Shown piece by piece: positions 61,642 through 64,000 of a stretch of DNA of 64,000 nucleotides. The stretch is from Chitinophaga lutea (GTDB lineage: Bacteria > Bacteroidota > Bacteroidia > Chitinophagales > Chitinophagaceae): assembly GCF_003813775.1 (NCBI RefSeq), contig NZ_RPDH01000001.1, positions 620,001-684,000 on the forward strand. The letters run 5' to 3'. The stretch's first letter is position 1; every line of letters begins with the position of its first letter. The notes beneath the pieces are model-generated. The model saw only the letters and a program-made list of their open reading frames with translations, was not told where the DNA came from and did not search any database. The position numbers and the translations under genes were made by a program.

Positions 61642-62553
61642 ATGTTCGCTGTAACGATATTAGGCAATAACTCCGCCATCCCCACGCCCGACCGGCATCC
61701 GACCGCACAGGTGATCTCGTATAACGATCAGCTGATGCTGGTGGATTGCGGTGAAGGCACACAAATGCAGCTGACGAAGTACAAAGTGCGGCGCAGCAAA
61801 ATCCGCCACATCTTCATCAGCCACCTGCACGGCGATCATTACTTCGGCCTCATCGGCCTCATCAACAGCATGAGCCTGCTGGGCCGTACCGAGCCCCTCT
61901 CCCTCTACGCCCCGCCGGAGCTGGAGGAAATCCTGCGCCTGCAGCTGCAGTGCGCGGCCACCACCCTGAAGTTCAACCTCTCCTTCCACGCGCTGCTGCC
62001 CGATAAAACAGGCGTGCTCTTCCGCGAAAAAGACATGGAAGTGAGTTACTTCCCCACCAAACACCGCATCCCCTGCTACGGCTTTTCCTTTTCCGCGCAG
62101 CGCCGCAAACGCCGCGTGATACCAGAACAGGCACGGGCATACGATATTCCGGCGGCGTATTATTCGCAGTTGCAGAACGGCGCCGACTATGAACAGAAAA
62201 GCGGACAGCTCGTGAAAAACGACTGGGTAACCCTGCCCCCGGCCCCTGGCAAACGATATGTATACTGCGCAGACAGTATCTACGACGAAGACCTGCTGCC
62301 GCATCTCGAAGGCGCCGACCTGGTATACCACGAAGCCACCTACCTGCACGCGCTCGTACAGCGGGCGCAGGACCGTTTTCACAGCACGGCCGTGCAGGCC
62401 GCCACCCTGGCGCAGAAAGCAGCGGCCAAACGCCTGCTGATCGGGCATTTCTCCTCCAAATACACCGAGCTCCAGCCCTTCCTCGACGAAAGCATTCCCG
62501 TGTTCCCCAACACCGAGCTGGCCCTGGAAGGCACGACTTATCTTATCCAATAA
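61642..62553 (+). CDS. rnz: Ribonuclease Z
   Basis: A 303-residue zinc endonuclease of the metallo-beta-lactamase fold that removes 3' trailers from tRNA precursors. It has the LDCGEG-type motif VDCGEGTQMQL, the zinc motif HLHGDH (61-66), further ligands in TKHRIPCYGF, YCADSIYDE and HST (FHSTAVQAA), and a late IGHFSSKY. Length is normal. It is cotranscribed with the STAS gene from the consensus promoter at 61072. A terminator-like hairpin is seen about 220 bp downstream. Confidence 0.96.
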   Translation: MFAVTILGNNSAIPTPDRHPTAQVISYNDQLMLVDCGEGTQMQLTKYKVRRSKIRHIFISHLHGDHYFGLIGLINSMSLLGRTEPLSLYAPPELEEILRLQLQCAATTLKFNLSFHALLPDKTGVLFREKDMEVSYFPTKHRIPCYGFSFSAQRRKRRVIPEQARAYDIPAAYYSQLQNGADYEQKSGQLVKNDWVTLPPAPGKRYVYCADSIYDEDLLPHLEGADLVYHEATYLHALVQRAQDRFHSTAVQAATLAQKAAAKRLLIGHFSSKYTELQPFLDESIPVFPNTELALEGTTYLIQ

Positions 62554-63150
62554 AAAATGACATATTTTATTTCGCAATGCGCTAATAGATACTATATTTA
62601 CGCATTAAAACAATAAACACTATAACCGTGCGGGTACCTATAAAGGTAACAGCGTCGGCGTCATCCCGGGGACATTCAGCCTTCCTCACCAGGTGACCGT
62701 CAGCCTGTTTCGTCATCGGGCGGCCCTCACCACGGGCGCAACGTTTTCAGGCAAGCACATCCATATCAGGAAAGGCCCTCGCTCCGGCGGGGGCTTTTTT
62801 ATGGCCCGGCGCATAGTAGCCGGCAATGCAACCGTCTAAAAATAACAAATTATCTATCAGTCATTTACACACAAAAAACATGACAATATGACACTTCCTT
62901 ACCACTTCCCCCCTTTCCTTCCAGGGCCCGTTGGGAGCAAGCTTTGGGAAACTTCGAACCTGAATTAGCCTGAAACTGTTACTGGTATTATGTTTACAGG
63001 GGGTTCCGTCATATCTCCTTTATATTCCCGTCATATCTCCTTCATACTTCCTTCATACTATTAAAGATATGGCTTAACTATAGCCAGACTAAAGTGGATA
63101 TAAGCAGGAGAAATGGCCGGGATGAATGAAAACTCCCTGTCAGCACCAAT
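62554..63150. other. Intergenic region between rnz and dapA, possible small RNA
   Basis: About 600 bp without an ORF of note. A TATATTTA element near 62597 and the terminator at 62775-62800 could bound a 170-190 nt non-coding RNA. Its body contains a TACCT/AGGTA hairpin and two copies of CGTCATC near 62655 and 62715. Further right, CGTCATATCTCCTT is repeated 22 bp apart (63007 and 63029) with a third partial copy. No family could be assigned. Confidence 0.35.
62775..62800 (+). terminator. Intrinsic terminator downstream of rnz
   Basis: An 8-bp stem GCCCTCGC/GCGGGGGC (one G-U pair) with loop TCCG is followed by T6. It lies 222 bp after the rnz stop and may end rnz or a separate small transcript. 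Confidence 0.85.
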
Positions 63151-63179
63151 AAAAAAGGCCGCACCCAACGGATGCGGCC
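63151..63179 (-). terminator. Terminator of dapA
   Basis: On the minus strand GGCCGCA/TGCGGCC (7-bp stem, 9-nt loop) is followed by T6, 24 bp after the dapA stop. Confidence 0.88.
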
Positions 63180-63202
63180 CTATAACAAGATGGAATAACT
63201 GC

Positions 63203-64000
63203 TTAGTAATTCTTCAGGTAAGCGTCGATTTTAGCCTGTAAAGGGACTGTTACGGGCACTACCGGCAGGCGGAAAGTGTTGTCGACGATGCCGGCGTGGT
63301 GCAGGAACGCCTTGATGCCGGCCGGGTTGTTCTCTGCGAACATCAGGTCGAAACCTTCGAGCATTTTGTAATGCAGGCGGCGGGCTTCTTCGAAGTTTCC
63401 TTCCAGGGAGGCTTTCACCATACCGGAGAAGTCTTTCGCAAAGTAGTTGGCGGCCACGGAAATCACCCCGTCCATTCCGCAGGCGAGCTGGGGCATGGCC
63501 ACGGCGTCGTCTCCGCTGATCACGAGGAAATCCTTCGGTTTGTCGCGGATGATCTGCATGCACTGTACCATATCGCCGGAAGCTTCTTTCATGGCCACGA
63601 TGTTCTTCACCTCGTGCGCCAGGCGCAGGGTGGTTTCGGCGGTCATGTTACGGCCGGTACGGGACGGTACATTGTAGAGGATCACCGGTTTGGGTGAAGC
63701 GGCGGCAATGGCCTTATAATGCTGGAAGATGCCTTCCTGTGTAGGTTTGCTGTAGTAAGGCGCCACACTGAGGATGGCGGCGGCTTCGTCGAGGGGACAG
63801 CTGTCGAGGCGCTTCACAACATCGGCGGTATTGTAATCGCCAATACCTACTACCACCGGAACCCGTTTATTCACCTTCTCGAACGTAAATTTTATCAGGT
63901 CCAGCTTTTCTTCGGAAGACAGTGTGGGCGTTTCACCGGTAGTGCCCAGTGTCACCACATAATTTACGCCGCCTCCGATCACGTGATTGATCAGCCTTTC
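63203..64000 (-). CDS. dapA: 4-hydroxy-tetrahydrodipicolinate synthase (5' end outside window)
   Basis: A leftward gene whose first roughly 30 codons lie beyond base 64000; 265 codons are visible. DapA condenses pyruvate with aspartate semialdehyde in lysine and diaminopimelate synthesis. Visible motifs are TLGTTGETPTLS (proton-relay Thr), VVGIGDYNT, the catalytic Tyr in VILYNVPSRTGRN, the Schiff-base Lys in IVAMKEASGD and SGDDAVAMPQLACGMDGVIS. The frame continues upstream of the GTG at 63982 with ERLINHV, so that codon is not the start. A terminator follows. Confidence 0.96.
   Translation of the reverse strand, partial: ERLINHVIGGGVNYVVTLGTTGETPTLSSEEKLDLIKFTFEKVNKRVPVVVGIGDYNTADVVKRLDSCPLDEAAAILSVAPYYSKPTQEGIFQHYKAIAAASPKPVILYNVPSRTGRNMTAETTLRLAHEVKNIVAMKEASGDMVQCMQIIRDKPKDFLVISGDDAVAMPQLACGMDGVISVAANYFAKDFSGMVKASLEGNFEEARRLHYKMLEGFDLMFAENNPAGIKAFLHHAGIVDNTFRLPVVPVTVPLQAKIDAYLKNY

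Overview
The window is a chromosomal segment of a member of the Bacteroidota, most likely the family Chitinophagaceae (Chitinophaga-like). The evidence is a SusC/SusD pair, a PorW/SprE-type type IX secretion lipoprotein plus a protein with a type A C-terminal sorting domain, a Porin_10-type porin, fused nitrite/sulfite reductase-HEPN, DUF4407 and DUF4139 proteins, and promoters of the form TTTG-N19-TAnnTTTG with few Shine-Dalgarno sequences. Most genes have GC-rich codon use. No rRNA, tRNA, CRISPR array, insertion sequence or prophage was seen.

Layout. 1-7 kb: end of leuD, a LeuA/CimA-type synthase and leuB, then a leftward purine nucleoside phosphorylase-porin pair and rightward sucC. 7-11 kb: DUF4407 membrane protein, a DUF4139 protein carrying a SusC-like N-terminal module, and an OsmC-like protein. 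11-13 kb (leftward): a peptidase-less M23-type membrane protein, bactofilin, AtpZ, a four-helix membrane protein and a SprT-like metalloprotein. 13-19 kb: PorW/SprE and a class A penicillin-binding protein. 19-24 kb (leftward): pyrG, yidC and an M28 peptidase. 25-32 kb: a leftward L-fucose operon (SDR, L-fuconate dehydratase, sodium symporter, GH29 fucosidase, mutarotase lipoprotein) with a divergent AraC regulator. 32-35.8 kb: leftward sulfite reductase-cobA-precorrin-2 dehydrogenase operon, preceded by a leader peptide and attenuator. 36-42 kb: HAD phosphatase and a leftward SusC/SusD pair. 42-49 kb: an AT-rich DUF3800 gene, rpsA, a rhomboid protease and ispH. 49-53 kb (leftward): cmk and a LytS/LytTR-type two-component pair. 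53-58 kb (leftward): three secreted proteins, two of them tail-fibre-like and one a T9SS cargo. 58-64 kb: clpC (leftward), STAS-RNase Z (rightward) and the 3' part of dapA (leftward).

The most notable signals are regulatory or non-coding. The sulfite reductase operon has a consensus promoter, a 15-codon Met/Cys-rich leader ORF, an antiterminator segment that overlaps the leader stop codon, and an intrinsic terminator: a candidate sulfur-amino-acid attenuator. The AraC-fucose intergenic region has two inverted ATTAGC/GCTAAT pairs with 28-29 bp spacing. Several intergenic regions carry private families of degenerate 60-130 bp tandem repeats. There is also an 11-bp helically phased repeat, a perfect 15-bp inverted repeat touching a start codon, and a consensus promoter that reads into about 575 bp with no convincing gene.
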